64,000 nucleotides of DNA from Nelumbo lutea (GCA_022828595.1 JAKGHH010000001.1:208444348-208508347); one strand, 5' to 3'. Counted from the stretch's first letter, positions 11,865 through 23,143 are shown. The notes: generated from the sequence alone by a model not told the origin. Made by a program: numbers and translations.

Positions 11865-12250
11865 TTAAAACCCAAATGGCCTCTTTGTCATCTTACCCTG
11901 AAGGCAAGGCTCACAAGTGGGAAGATCTTCTACAGTTAAAAAACCCAAAGGACCATCCTTTACTAGTCTTGTGACTCGGTCAATACCGATATGACCAAGT
12001 TGGTAATGCCACAGGCATGTGGGATTAACTGTATCACGTACTCTTTTCTTGGGGATATCAGCCGACGTAGTTTTGGCTATGTTAGTTTCTAGAGAAGGAT
12101 GTAGAACATAGAGACCATTCTTCAGTTCCCCATATGCGATGAATTTGTTGTTTCTTTTAATAGTAATCGTATTACTGAAAAAGACAGAATATCCATCCGC
12201 ACACAGTTTAGAGACAGAAATCAAATTTCTTCTTAAATTTTGTACAAAAA
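11865..12250 (-). pseudogene. copia 1 GAG-pre-integrase (zinc-binding) domain
   Basis: The frame 12224-11865 reads MISVSKLCADGYSVFFS, then TCLWHYQLGHIGIDRVTRLV and PTCEPCLQGKMTKRPF. It has the H-x4-H (WHYQLGH) and C-x2-C (CEPC) of the copia integrase HHCC finger. Immediately upstream lies the degenerate protease region (12250-12460), in which I could not see a D-S/T-G motif. Confidence 0.85.
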
Positions 12251-12464
12251 GACAATCTTTAAGTACAATGGATCATTCTCTAAAAAGTAACTCTACGGTT
12301 CCTATCACCGTAGCTGCAACACTTGCAGAAGTCTCCAAGTAGAGCATTACTTCACCTTCATTTAGCCTTCTGCTTAATTTGAACCCCTGTAGTTAGTTAC
12401 ACACATGAGTTGAAGCCCCCAGAGTCAATACACTAGGATGCAAAAGCCACCAATAAATTGGCTT

Positions 12465-13274
12465 CTATGACACAAGATTTGAAATTACCTTTCTTGGATT
12501 CCAGGTATTGAGAACAACTCCTCTTCTAGTGGCTGGTCTATTTGTAGAAGTGACACGCATCTGATGCCCTGTCTTTCTTCTACTTCTTGGGTTTGGCAAC
12601 TTTCTTTTGAGGCTTCTTTGCCTTCCTCTTTTTCTTGCTTGATTTGCTAGTTTTAGCAAGCATAGCCATAGGCTCATCATTCTTAATCAAATCCTCGGCC
12701 CTCTGCAACATATTGTTGAGTTCCTAGATGCTGACATTCAGTTTGTTCATATTGTAGTTCATTATGAACGGATTAAAGGAAGGAGGCAAAGAGTTAAGGA
12801 TGACATCCACTTATGTGCCAAGATCTAGCCCGGATCCAAGGGCTTCAAGCTCGTTGATATAACCCATCATCAGAAGACAATGGTCATGAACCTGTTGCCC
12901 CTTGGACATCTACGCGGTCATGAACTGTTTCAAGACCTTCTGCCGAGTAGAACGATTCTGTTCTTCGTACATTGTCTTTAAATATCCAATATGTCCTTGG
13001 CTAGTTCGATCTGATCAAATTGCCTCTGTATTGAATTGTCTAGGGAGGCAATGACATAGCAACGGGCCAGGGAGTTTTTATCCTCCCAATCTTGGAATTC
13101 CCTCCTTCTAGCCTCAGAAGCACTGTCACTCGGACGCTCCAGGGCAGGATTTTTGACTACCTTATCCAATTTTTTAGATGTTAAGGTTATCATGAGGTTA
13201 CGATACCAATCGACCTAGTTTGGGCCCTTAAGCTTGTTGTCGTCAAGAAGCTTTGCAAATTGTCCGTTTACCAT
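12465..13274 (-). pseudogene. copia 1 gag
   Basis: Starts at 13274 (MVNGQFAKLLDDNKLKGPN), then a stop, then KKLDKVVKNPALERPS and LARCYVIASLDNSIQRQFD (13193-12978). Middle text around 12730-12960 includes MNKLNVSI-like and LEALG-like words, matching the better preserved copia 2 copy at 51099-51347. A degenerate CCHC knuckle (C-HFYK-x-TSH-x-KRSC pattern) lies at about 12530-12565. Several stops. The same protein begins MAHRQLAKLLDDNKLKGPNY in copia 2, confirming the start. Confidence 0.8.
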
Positions 13275-15281
13275 TTTTCTGGTAAAACAACAAACATTAG
13301 TCCACAACCTAATCTGATTCATGTTCATTACATAAATATGTCTTTTAATATATGTTCCATTTCCATTTGTTCATCTCTGAGATTTCCCTCCCATCTCAGT
13401 GACGGAGATAACGACTTGGCTCTGGAAATGTGGGAAACCACATAGGGTGCATGGAGCCAACTGTTTCAGCTACAAAACCCCACCACCTTTCTGTGAAGGA
13501 TCATATCCACTCATCATATGAGTTTTTCCTTTGGCCTCTGTCAGACAAGGTTCAGAACCGTTTTCAGGTAAACATTTATGTCTAGTGAGTGATCACACAT
13601 CATATTCGTGAACGCCAAGGTACCGTGAGAGAGTTCCCATTTTCTGGTGAAGCCCCTCCCACATCGGTCTATGACACCCCTATCATCTTATGAAACACTC
13701 AAACATGCCCAACAACAAATGGATAGCCCATTTTCTGGTGCATTTCCTCATTACTGAAGGACACATCCTCATGCTAATGATGGAAGGCCTTTAGAGAGTT
13801 CATCATATGAAGCTCCCTATCATATGCACTTATATTTGCTGGAGGGAACAGAAAATTACGCCCTAGTTTGATTTAGGTCAAACCAAAGTGGCTCCCACTG
13901 ACTTTCATAAAGTTAGATTTTAGTGGGCCCAAATTGGCTAAGGTTCCGCATGTTTCCTCTTCAGGAGGTGTGGGGCCCACCACTAAGGGAGGTATCCAAT
14001 GACCAGCAGGGACACCATGGCAATGATGTGCATTCATCCATGGTGTGCGCAAGAGCCACTATCGAATCAGCATGGGCCAAGTACTTATCGCTCATGAACG
14101 TAGCACATCACACATCCATACATCACATGCATGGAAGAATTGATTCATAAAGTCAGATTTTAGTGGGCCCAAATCGGCTAGGGTTCCGCACACTTCCTCT
14201 TCAGGAGGTGTGGGGCCTACCACTAAGGGAGGTCATCCAATGACCAGCAGGGACACCATGGCAATGATGTGCATTCAGCCATGGTGTGTGCAAGAGCCAC
14301 TATCGAATCAGCATGGGCCAAGTACTTATGGCCCATGAACGTAGCACATCACACATCCATACATCACATGCAGGGAAGAATTGGTCCAATCAATTAATAT
14401 CTGTAAAGCTCATTTCAAAGCCCAGTTTTAATCCATAATATTAACCATTAATATTATCTAGGTATATGGGCCGAAATTAGGGTTAATCAATTTGGTCCAT
14501 ATAGCTTTACTGCGAAGTGGGCTTTTAGTAGTTTTAACAATTTAAAACTGCACCTTTACAAGTTGGGCCGAATTAAACATTCAATTAATTATCAATCCTT
14601 AGGCCCATTAGCAGAGAATTAGGGTTGACATTCAGCCTTGATCGAACCCTAGATTCAGTCCAACCAGTTTGGACCAATCTGGTTCTAATGGGTCTAGGGT
14701 TTGATCTTTAATTAAAGATTTAATTCAAGAAATTAATCTGAAATTAAATACTAATAAAAGAAAATCAAGAATCTATTAGATAGAGCTGTCACACAATCCA
14801 TCCTGCAAAACAGAGGTTAGATCACAGTTTGCAGTTTCACAAACTGCAAATCGCAGATAGCGATTTTCCCATCTGCGAAATCTCCTTCCTTGCACCGCCA
14901 TCTTCGATCCAAAATAAAGTAAGTAGAAAACCTAATTTCTATTATAATTAGATTAGATTTAATGCCTATACATTCAGTCTAAAAAATAAAAAAAAAATTA
15001 TAGACCAAATGTAATAAAAAAAATCAAGAAACTGCAAAATCGCAGGTTCCCTACGCCAATCAAGATTTTGATCTCCATGTGTACGAACAACCCATAAATC
15101 AAGAAAATTACAAAGAACAATTCCAAATAATAATTATATTTATAAAATTTAATTTCAGATTAATCGCCCATCAACTGGAAACAAATTTTCCAGAAAAACC
15201 TTATATTTGCGCAAATTGGGTAGAATGCCTTCTGCCCATGTGCGCAGGTTCAGATTTGATCCAATTCGGTTCAAGATTTGA
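13275..15281 (-). other. copia 1 untranslated leader
   Basis: Two kilobases between primer site and gag, homologous to 59157-60988 of copia 2, without a coding frame I can recognise. It contains a 240-bp direct tandem duplication (listed separately) that copia 2 lacks. The small frames on either strand here are not conserved between the two copies. Confidence 0.75.
13904..14384. repeat. 240-bp tandem duplication in copia 1 leader
   Basis: Unit 1 is 13904-14143 and unit 2 is 14144-14384. Both begin TTCATAAAGT and contain TTTTAGTGGGCCCAAAT, CACTAAGGGAGGT and CAGCATGGGCCAAGTACTTA. They differ by scattered substitutions and one base of length. Copia 2 has one corresponding unit (about 59793-60030). 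Confidence 0.95.
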
Positions 15282-15299
15282 ACCTAGCTCTGATACCAC
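15282..15299 (-). promoter_or_regulatory. primer-binding site of copia 1
   Basis: On the minus strand the LTR end is followed by G then TGGTATCAGAGCTAGGTT, the classic initiator-tRNA-Met complement used by plant copia elements. Confidence 0.9.
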
Positions 15300-16406
15300 T
15301 GAAGGGATGAGATATTCATCATATGGACACCTGAATCTTGCGGAATAGAATGGGCAAATTTCAAAAATTTCTCTCCATCCTACTAGGAATCGCATTCCCT
15401 ATTTTAGAAAAATCATATTTTTCAAGGATCAATGTTGAACCAATAACCGAACCAGATCTGAACAAAAGCAGTAGGAGAGGGATATACCTAATATGGAGAA
15501 ATAGTATCTCCCAATGGAGGTGTTTACACCCAAGGAAGGAACCAAAAACTGCTCCCACTGAAGATGGCGTAGTGCAAGATGGAGCAGAATCAGCAATGTT
15601 CTTCAAAAGAACCAGATCCTTCGCAAATATCAATTGGACGGCACGTGAGCACTTCTTCCAATTAGCCCTTTCACAAAGGACTGATATCAAGATCCAATTT
15701 TGATCACTCCTACTGACAAGAGGAGATCGAACTGGTAGATATGGCGGCAATAGGAAGGAGGCGACAAGAGAGATTTAGCGCAGTGATGCTGAATTCTCTC
15801 TTCTGTGATTTCAGCTCTGAAAAGGATGTGAATATGAATTTCTTCTTAAGGCAGCCGCTCCCTCCTCCTTTTATAAGCTTAAAGGGATCAACTCCTAATT
15901 CCATTAGGAGTTGCTGATCCAAATCATATTTGGATCAGAATTCCCTTTAAGTGATAAGGGTAAACATTTATCTTATCTGCATATTAGATCAGCCCCCTCC
16001 TAATCCAATGGGAGGTTTCCAGATCTGAATCACATTCAGGTCTGGACTCTTTGAGTGGATAGGGTTAAGACCCAATCCTATATGCTAATCTAATCTCAGA
16101 ATTCACCCCTTATTTAACTGATCAAATCAGCCCAGTTCGAAATGGGGTTTAGGCTCAATAAGGTTATGTGCTCACTTAGCCTTCCGAACTGCTGCCCAGT
16201 TGGGCTTCCTTGTATGGTGTGGGACCCAAACATTGATATACGCATCAGCCACATGGGTTCAACCTAGCCTTTGTTACAAGGCCTAGCCAAATACACTGTT
16301 ATGGACAGTGCATCCCCTGAAAACCATCACATGGGCTCTATGGGCCCAACACTTACCCTAAGTGGTCCCTGGGCCAAGCCACCTTGTAACACCCAGGGAC
16401 TGTGGG
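15300..16406 (-). repeat. 5' LTR of copia 1, outer part deleted
   Basis: Matches 7488-8595 from the TGAAGGGATGAGATAT end as far as ACCCAGGGACTGTGGG. Beyond 16406 the sequence leaves the LTR and enters the gypsy B antisense gene, so about 0.84 kb of this LTR is missing. The TATA-like CTCCTTTTATAAGC (minus strand) is kept at 15863. Confidence 0.9.
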
Positions 16407-18811
16407 TGTAATCATCCAAGTTGTTCTGATGGGACTCCGAAGCCTTATACTCAGTGATGACCTCCTCATTCACTCAATCTACCATCACCTCGGCCTCTTC
16501 CATCCCCTTTTTCAGCTACTCATGAGCCTCCTTTAGGTCATGAATGCGGCTCCTCAACTTGCAGACCATATTTGTCAAGGCGACTTGGTGAGGCTAGGCG
16601 ACCATGGGGTGCCCAGGCACCTAGGTGATGGAATCTATAAATATAAAATCTATAGATTTCAGCCATATAATCATATTCATATATATTAATGATAGGTTTG
16701 ACTATTAAAAATTGAAGTGAGAGGTGAGAACAATGACTGAATCATTGAAGGGAGGAGAGGAGTATAGGGCGGAGCCCTTGCTTTAAAAAAAAAAAAGATG
16801 ATGATGATGATGAGTGGAGAAAGGGAGGACTAAGGAGTATAGGGGCAAAGCCCCTATTTTTTTCGAAAAAAAAAAGAAAAAATGTCTGAGCTAAGAAGAG
16901 AGAACTTAGGACTAATTCGATTGAAATCTAGAAAAGAGAAAGAAGAAGAAAAAGAAGAAGGAGAAGAAGAAGAAGATCAGAATAACTTACCTGCTGGAGC
17001 TAAGTTGCGATGGAGTTCAACTGGGGCTTGAAGCCTTCGGTTCTCCTCCTCTCCAATTGAACCAAAAAAACCCTTATGACATAAAGAAAAAAAAGGTTGT
17101 ATACTTGGTTTTGACGAGGCGACCATGAAAAGCCGCCTTGTCGCCTAGGAATCACTTTGACAACTATGTTGCGAACAGTTTCATCCCTCTCCTCGATCCC
17201 CCACTTTAGCTCTGGTAGCATAGCCTTTAATTGAGCATTATCAACCTCACTCACCTCAGACAACCATAGTAGCCCCAGAAGACAGTTGACCAGGCCAACG
17301 ACTAAGCACATTGAATGTAGACCATGGTATAATTAGCAAAAGAGGAAAAAGAAACTAGACAAAACAAGATGAAGCAGTCCTTAATCCCATGATCTAGTGT
17401 ATGGCCGATCTCTCCATGAAGCTACTGGTATGTCTACCGGCCTCCCTCCTAATGCCAGGAAGCATCACACCTTGAGCAAGCTGCTCATCCAACCCATCTG
17501 TCTTAAGGGTGCCATTTGGTCGGACTGACTAGCGCGACATGTAGACATCATCCATCTCGCTACCCTCGACCGAAGCATTCCTTGAGGCATCCCCCCTTTA
17601 TGATGACTGCCCAACTTGAGTAGGGCCTCCTTAGAATCGACCACCGCCATCTCTTTCATCAACCTCATCCTCTTCGCTTTTCGAGGAGTACCCTTCATTG
17701 AATGGTAATGGGTCTCCATGGCCCCCGACAATGAGCCCGAGGCCCTTGCCGCTTGGGCCCTTCTCGCGGCCATGACTTGCATGTGCCAAACTCTGTCCTT
17801 AGTGCTAGGCTCCAGCCATACTGGAATCTACACAAATCACCACAAACAATCTAATCCAATCAAAGTAATAATGGAAAGAAGATCACCAAGGAGGAACAAT
17901 GCAATCTACAAATTGGAGTCAGGTTGGTTGCTGACGGACGCATCAGCCTAGCAAGAGTTAACATCCGGGACGATATGTACTCCCCTATATACACCCGCAC
18001 TACCCACCCTCCTTATAACAACCACCTCCTCTTCTGATAGCTTAGCTTGGAAAGGGTCCTTATCCTTCGCCATCAGAGTGGACAGGGTGTGGGGAAATGG
18101 CCAATCTCCATGGCGCTTAACAAAGAAGAATCCTTCTTTCCATTGCTTGATGGAAGAGGGAGCCCCGATGAGCACCTTGTTGTTTGACCTAGCCGACAAG
18201 TAGTAGTAACCCTGCTTATGCTTCTTCAGGTGGAGAAAGTACCTAAACATCGGTGGGGTAATCTCAATCTTCTTGAGAGTGAAGTAGTAGAACAACCTGA
18301 CCATGTATCGAAATGAGTACGACATCAACTAAATAAGCAGGACCTAGTACCTCCTCAACACAACCACTACCCTGAGATCTGGAGGGAACCTAAGGCCAAT
18401 GGCCAAACTATGGACCTATACACAGATCTCCCTAGGATGAATCAAAGTGGCCCTTTCACCTATCACTGGACACCTTAGCTTGAACTCCTCTAGTATGTGA
18501 TAAGCTTCTCGGATTCGGGCCATATTGACTGAAGAAAGGCTACATGAATCCTTGGCGAACCAATTACCAAACTTCCTCTTGAAGACTTCCTTTCCCGACT
18601 TGGTGTCGGCTATGGCAACCTCATTGGCACCAGCCTCCCGAGCACCAACTTCCTGGACCTTGGCATTGCCCCTTTCATTGACCTCGGTTATGTTGGCGTC
18701 AGTCTCTGGTGCCTTAACCTCGGCCACCCCACATTGAGGACTACCCTCACTCTCATCCCCCGATGTGTACCTAGTGAAAAGAGAAGAAAGGGAAGATGAA
18801 GTGGAAGACAT
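16407..18811 (-). pseudogene. antisense gene (aORF) of gypsy B, PF04195-like
   Basis: Extra gene carried by Tat-type elements, opposite to gag. Start is ATG 18811 (MSSTSSSLSSLFTRYTSGDE); a TATA-like TCATATAAAG lies at 18940-18949. In order: Ser/acidic N-terminus; 18570-18420 FKRKFGNWFAKDS to ATLIHPREICV; then in another frame 18300-18000 YMVRLFYYFTLKKIEIT, GYYYLSARSNNKVLIG, SIKQWKEGFFFVKRHGDWPF, the hallmark of the Pfam 'putative gypsy type transposon' family; a likely intron 17783-17940; a basic stretch TPRKAKRMRLMKE at about 17660-17700; helical text at 17110-17290 (DNAQLKAMLPELKWGIEER); and a heptad-like C-terminus RIHDLKEAHE...EEVITEYKASESHQNN at 16415-16560 with two stops. The end is cut by the copia 1 junction. 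Function unknown. Confidence 0.75.
16936..16977. repeat. GAA-rich microsatellite
   Basis: Imperfect run of GAA/AAG units, probably inside an intron of the gypsy B antisense gene (polypyrimidine on the minus strand). Confidence 0.8.
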
Positions 18812-19221
18812 CTTATCAAGGAAAAAAAGGATCTTGGAACACCTGATACACCAAGCAAGGAAATAGCATGAGACATTAGTTGAACTCCAAGGTGTAGACA
18901 CTCTCCAAATGAAAAGGTTAAATGGCTCACCTACCTCCCTTTATATGAAGGTAGATAATGGTTCAGATCAAATTAGATTAATGGCATAGGTTTGCCACCG
19001 CACTTTGCACGCATCTAATCTCAGTAAGATGAAATGATGCATCTACCAACTCGTAGTGGAAACGATACGAGTGTCAAACCAACCGGCCCACCCACTAAGC
19101 TAGTCCAACCCTGGGCCAGTTGGCTCAAACAAAATAGAGTTCCTCAGTCGAGGACCTTAGAACTCTTCCGCTCAGCCGCGGTTGAGCACTATACTCCTCG
19201 ACTTTGGAACTAGGGGAGTAG

Positions 19222-19679
19222 TGTTCGGGTGATTTCCAAGCTGTCCAAGGATGCCACACGATGGATTCCGTGACCACTCTCTTCAGACCACGTCAGCATC
19301 AACCGTGTAATGGAAGAGCACGACCAAGAACGAGTGTCCCACACAAACAAGGAAGCAGACTTCGCCAAGGAAGAGAGAACCCTCCGAAGATCTCCGTGGA
19401 CAACCTCATCCCGACAACCCAGAAGCCCTACCTAACTAGAACATGGATATTAAACTATAAATAGTTATTCCCTGCTCAAGGTAAAGGACTTTTGAAACTC
19501 TCTACTTACCTAACATCTCTTCACACCACCTCTTCGGCTCGGAGCTAGCACAATTTCAATTTTCTATCCCAACCAATCCTTTTACACTACTAACTTGAGC
19601 ATCAAAGAGCCTACCTGGGGAATAACTCCTTGGGCTTCTAATTCTTTCCTGTGATTGCAAATCTTGGTGTACGACTTCA
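19222..19679 (+). repeat. 3' LTR of gypsy B
   Basis: Begins TGTTCGGGTGATTTCC right after the purine-rich CTAGGGGAGTAG (19210-19221), which serves as polypurine tract. It carries the TATA-like ACTATAAATAG at 19454. It ends near ACGACTTCA; the exact end is approximate because the 5' copy is degenerate there. No target duplication could be checked since the other outer end is lost. Confidence 0.75.
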
Positions 19680-20355
19680 TCCTTCCACCTCGGTCTCATC
19701 CAGTTGATAGGACTACCTAATTGCGTCCTCAGTTTGGAACACCTCAAATCGGATAGCATGATTTTTAATGTTTTTAATTTTAAAATTGAACAAAATAACT
19801 CAAATAATCACCTTTAAGACTTTCATCTCTCCTAATTAAATCACCACTTACGGCACTTTTAAAGTAATTAATTTTGATTTCTTAATAATTTCGGCAACCA
19901 TTTTTATAATTCTGATATTATAAATTGTAGTGAAATTAAACATGATACTAGAGAGGCTTTGACCAATCAATGTAATTATTGAATAGTTAATTAACTAATT
20001 AGTTACTAATCTAATTGTTTATTTATGAAAGTTTTACTTTTTAAAATAAAAAATAGGACCTAATATTATATAATTTTATAATTATATAATTGTCAAGTAA
20101 AATTTGTCAAAAGTATGGATTATGGATCAATTTTCGTCATACATAAGTTGCAATATCTAATATATGATTGGAGATGATGACTAAGTAATCCATTCACGTT
20201 ATTCCAACTTCTGCTTTATGTGGCCCATTTACGTGGCAAACTTGAGACTTCCTCCTACCAAATCAGATTTGACTCCTAAATTTTGCCAATAACCTTATAG
20301 CCACTTCCATAGAAATCGAAGCAATATTTTCTATCATCCCCCAAACACAGAGGGG
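19680..20355. other. AT-rich intergenic DNA
   Basis: No coding frame or clear element. The first 70 bases could still be LTR edge; the rest is AT-rich unique-looking sequence. Confidence 0.5.
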
Positions 20356-20358
20356 TTA

Positions 20359-20554
20359 AGGCGTAGTTTGGGGGCCAACAGCCTATGCTGTTGAGTGAAT
20401 TTCTGGGACTGTCACATTATTATGAGAATGGATAAATTAGTAATTACATCTTAATTTATTTTGACTAAAAGTCAAGAATAGGTTAACTGCCCAGAACGTG
20501 TCCAGCCCAGAAACTGTCTCAACAGCCTATGCTGTTGGGCCCCAACAGCCAAAG
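20359..20554. mobile_element. Tourist-like MITE with TTA target duplication
   Basis: A 196-bp element with long inverted ends: left AGTTTGGGGGCCAACAGC and right GGGCCCCAACAGCC pair when one is reversed, followed inward by a second pair (TTTCTGGGAC against CCCAGAAACTGT). TTA flanks it at 20356-20358 and 20555-20557. Each arm carries its own small hairpin CAACAGCCTATGCTGTTG. Form fits PIF/Harbinger-derived MITEs. Confidence 0.75.
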
Positions 20555-20559
20555 TTAAC

Positions 20560-22316
20560 CCCATTCCTCTGTCCTCTGAACTGCCCGGTTGAAAAAACAC
20601 ACCTCATTAGCCGGCAAAACAAGTATCATCATCAACTGATCCGGCAGCAACCTTATCCTATATGGGCCAATGGGTTGTTGATCAAGTCAACGGTTTTTTA
20701 AGTTAAGGGTAACTTTAGGGTTAATCTAAATCAAAATCATGATTGGGTGATAGGTTAAATGACCCAACGGACCATGTCAAGGATGGGTTGAAAATACTTC
20801 CCAAAGGTAGTCCTACTTGTTAAAAGCTATGGCTTAGGAAGGACCAACAGAGATGTCTCATATTACCCTGATAGCAAACTTTACACTGATATAGGATTAG
20901 CTTCTTAATATTAGATGCAGTCTTGATCTCCTAAGGTTACAAAGTTTGTATAGGTTTTCCCACATTTTCCTCTCTTTTTCTATACTTTTCTTCAAACTAA
21001 ACACAGCATTAGGGCATGTTTTTCTAGAATTTAACCAATTAAAACCACTCAGTGAATTTTGATAAAATTTCATTGGTGGGGGAGAGAGGGGAAGAGAGAG
21101 AGATAGGAGATGAGTAGAATGGGGAGAAAACTTCTACCACGAAAACAAGAAGTGGGGAATTTTTTTCTTTTTTATTGTTATTGTAGAAAAGAAATGGGCC
21201 GGGGGCCACGCTTACGGCTTATCATGAAAGTAATTAATGGAAGCCCATCTCTCATAGATCATTCAGCCATTGGGCCAACTACAGTATAAGGTCCACCTCC
21301 CCAACTTCCACCACACAACCAGACTACAATATAAGGTCCTTTGCATCTGCCAATAAGAAGAGGCCACATCATTTAAAAGTTTTAAATGCATTACAACTAA
21401 AGGAGTCCAGATTTAATGGGCATCTGGACTCCGCCCAAGGTTTTAAAAGGGTACAGATGTAATGGCCCAAAAAGGTGAGTCATAAACCTTAAAGTATTGC
21501 AACGTGTAAGTCTCAAAAGTTTTAAGGAAAATATAATTAAAGTTTGTAAATTGATGAAAATAAGATATAATATATCAAATTAAAATTGTAGAAGGTACAC
21601 ATATCCTTTATAAACAATAATTTTTTACATTTAAGAATTAAATAAAGTAATAACTAATCAAATAATAATATTATAAACATTTTACATTTTATATAAAAGA
21701 AAAACAATTTAGAAGAGAGGAAACATAAGAAGAACCATCCATATAATTGATATTAGATTTATGTCCATCCAATAGTTCATAAAAAAATGAAAAAACTTGG
21801 TGGATTTGATCCATGTAAATAGTAAAAAACGAGAAAAATAACAAATTTGGGACATTACATCATTTATAATAATAAGAAAAATCTCACTCCATTTATCCAA
21901 AAGAAACTAAGAACTTGATTAATCCTTTTTGCATTGAACTCTCTTAAAACAATAAGAAAATTAATAGAATTTGATTTGCCTTTTTTATTTTTGATTTTTA
22001 CTTTTTTATTTGGTCCATTATTATTGAAGTGTTTTTTCTATGTTTTAAATTATAAAAATACATTTTTTTTTGCATCAAATTACTAATTAATCATTGATAT
22101 TTTATGCCTCAAACTACAACTCAGGCCTTGAGGCTTGAGGCTTACGCCTCATTCTAACTAAGGCTTAAGCCTCACATCAAAGTTGTGAGACTTAAGCCTT
22201 GAGGAAAAATCTGTGCTCTTCGCCTCAAGGTATATGCCTCATGTCTCAAGGCTTAAGCCTTTTAAAACAAGGAACCTACCTAAATGCCCTTGTGCCACTA
22301 TATATCACTTCAATCT

Positions 22317-22350
<34 letters not shown>

Positions 22351-22450
22351 TATCTCTCCCTCCGGATCTGCAACCCAATCCTCCCATTGGCATTGCCATT
22401 GCAACCTCCACTGCCACTGCTACCATTTGCCATTGCAACCTCCTCCAACA
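20560..22450. other. intergenic DNA with palindromic repeat and CT tract
   Basis: Mostly AT-rich and without a gene. At 22105-22265 the words AGGCTTAAGCCT, GCCTTGAGGC and GCCTCAAGGC recur in both orientations, a foldback cluster probably from a degenerate MITE. At 22318-22350 is a (CT)n run. The 130-codon plus frame across it (22199-22591) is largely Ser/Leu repeats from the CT run and enters the gypsy E LTR, so I do not call it a gene. Confidence 0.55.
22318..22350. repeat. (CT)n microsatellite
   Basis: C-run followed by about 13 CT units, just left of the gypsy E insertion site. Confidence 0.95.
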
Positions 22451-22455
22451 CTACT

Positions 22456-23128
22456 TGATGTAGCGCAATCTGACTACTCTCAGTTGGAGGATGATCTGGC
22501 TTCCAATCGAGCAGCGAGCTTTGTGAATTTGCAAAACAGTGGATTAGAGAACTTGGGGTGGCTAACCCAGCGAGGTCGCTCTAATGCTTAAGTTAGTGTA
22601 CTATGGTACGACCTGAAAGCTTTGAGAGCCTGAGAGCTAGAGAGCTAGAGAGTAGAAAAATCATGTGTACCTTGTGTCATTGGGGTTGGTGCCTTTATAT
22701 AGTTGAGCTCTCGCAAGTTTCGCGGATCAGTTTTGGGATCTTCGTCCTGAGGAGATCCGTTTCCGCTTTAATTAGGGAGTAACATATCAATTAATAAATT
22801 TTATCAATTTCGCCTGATTCGGGCGGGGAGAAGATTAAGCCTGCTGTTATGCGGCGTGATCCCGTGAGGTTCGAGGTCTACTGGAGAAACTTCGGAGTCA
22901 TTATGTGGCGGTTCGGGTTGATAGCCCCAAGCTGATACTTGGTTCTTTAGTTCCAAACTGGATTGAATGCTGAGGTGCCCCGATGCTGAGGTGACCCTAT
23001 GCCGAGGTCACCAAACACCCAAGTTCAAACATTGCAAACTAGTCTTGCTAGGCTTAGCTGTCATCCCTTAGTCAGGTTGTGTCCACGTGTCCCCTTCTCG
23101 CTAGGTCGCACCAAATCACCCTTCATCA
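22456..23128 (-). repeat. 3' LTR of gypsy E
   Basis: 673 bp, TGATGTAGCGC to CCTTCATCA. A minus-strand TATA-like box is in GCCTTTATATAG at 22692-22703. A short minisatellite of 17-18-bp units based on TGCCGAGGTGACC lies at about 22963-23025; this copy has one unit fewer than the 5' LTR. Relative to the 5' LTR it keeps about 57 bp near 22850-22910 that the other lost. Confidence 0.93.
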
Positions 23129-23143
23129 ATTGCCCCCCACTCC
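23129..23143 (-). promoter_or_regulatory. polypurine tract of gypsy E
   Basis: Minus strand GGAGTGGGGGGCAAT abuts the 3' LTR and would prime plus-strand synthesis. Confidence 0.85.

Larger units (their letters stand above)
7488..16406 (-). mobile_element. copia 1, Ty1/copia retrotransposon inserted in gypsy B gag
   Basis: Minus-strand element with complete 3' LTR (7488-9432), gag-integrase-RT-RNase H remnants in copia order, a 2-kb leader, tRNA-Met-type primer site, and a 5' LTR (15300-16406) that has lost its outer 0.84 kb. The integrase-before-RT order is diagnostic of copia. Left flank is gypsy B gag; right flank is the gypsy B antisense gene. Lineage resembles Tork/Angela by its gag and integrase wording, which I hold only loosely. 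Confidence 0.9.
3706..19679 (+). mobile_element. gypsy B, Tat-like LTR retrotransposon, deleted and nested
   Basis: The two LTR copies (3706-3848 plus 5645-about 5955; and 19222-about 19679), a plus-strand gag (from 6003) and a minus-strand extra gene (18811 to 16407) define one element. Protease, RT, RNase H and integrase are absent. Copia 1 is inserted in its gag at 7487/7488, and the sequence right of copia 1 is already the far end of the antisense gene, so one deletion spanning copia's outer 5' LTR and gypsy B pol is the simplest history. Gag plus an antisense PF04195-like gene is typical of the Tat group of Ty3/gypsy. Confidence 0.75.

Noticed and set aside
22199..22591. 130-codon plus frame
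   Set aside because: Core is a Ser/Leu run from the CT microsatellite and it runs across the gypsy E insertion point.
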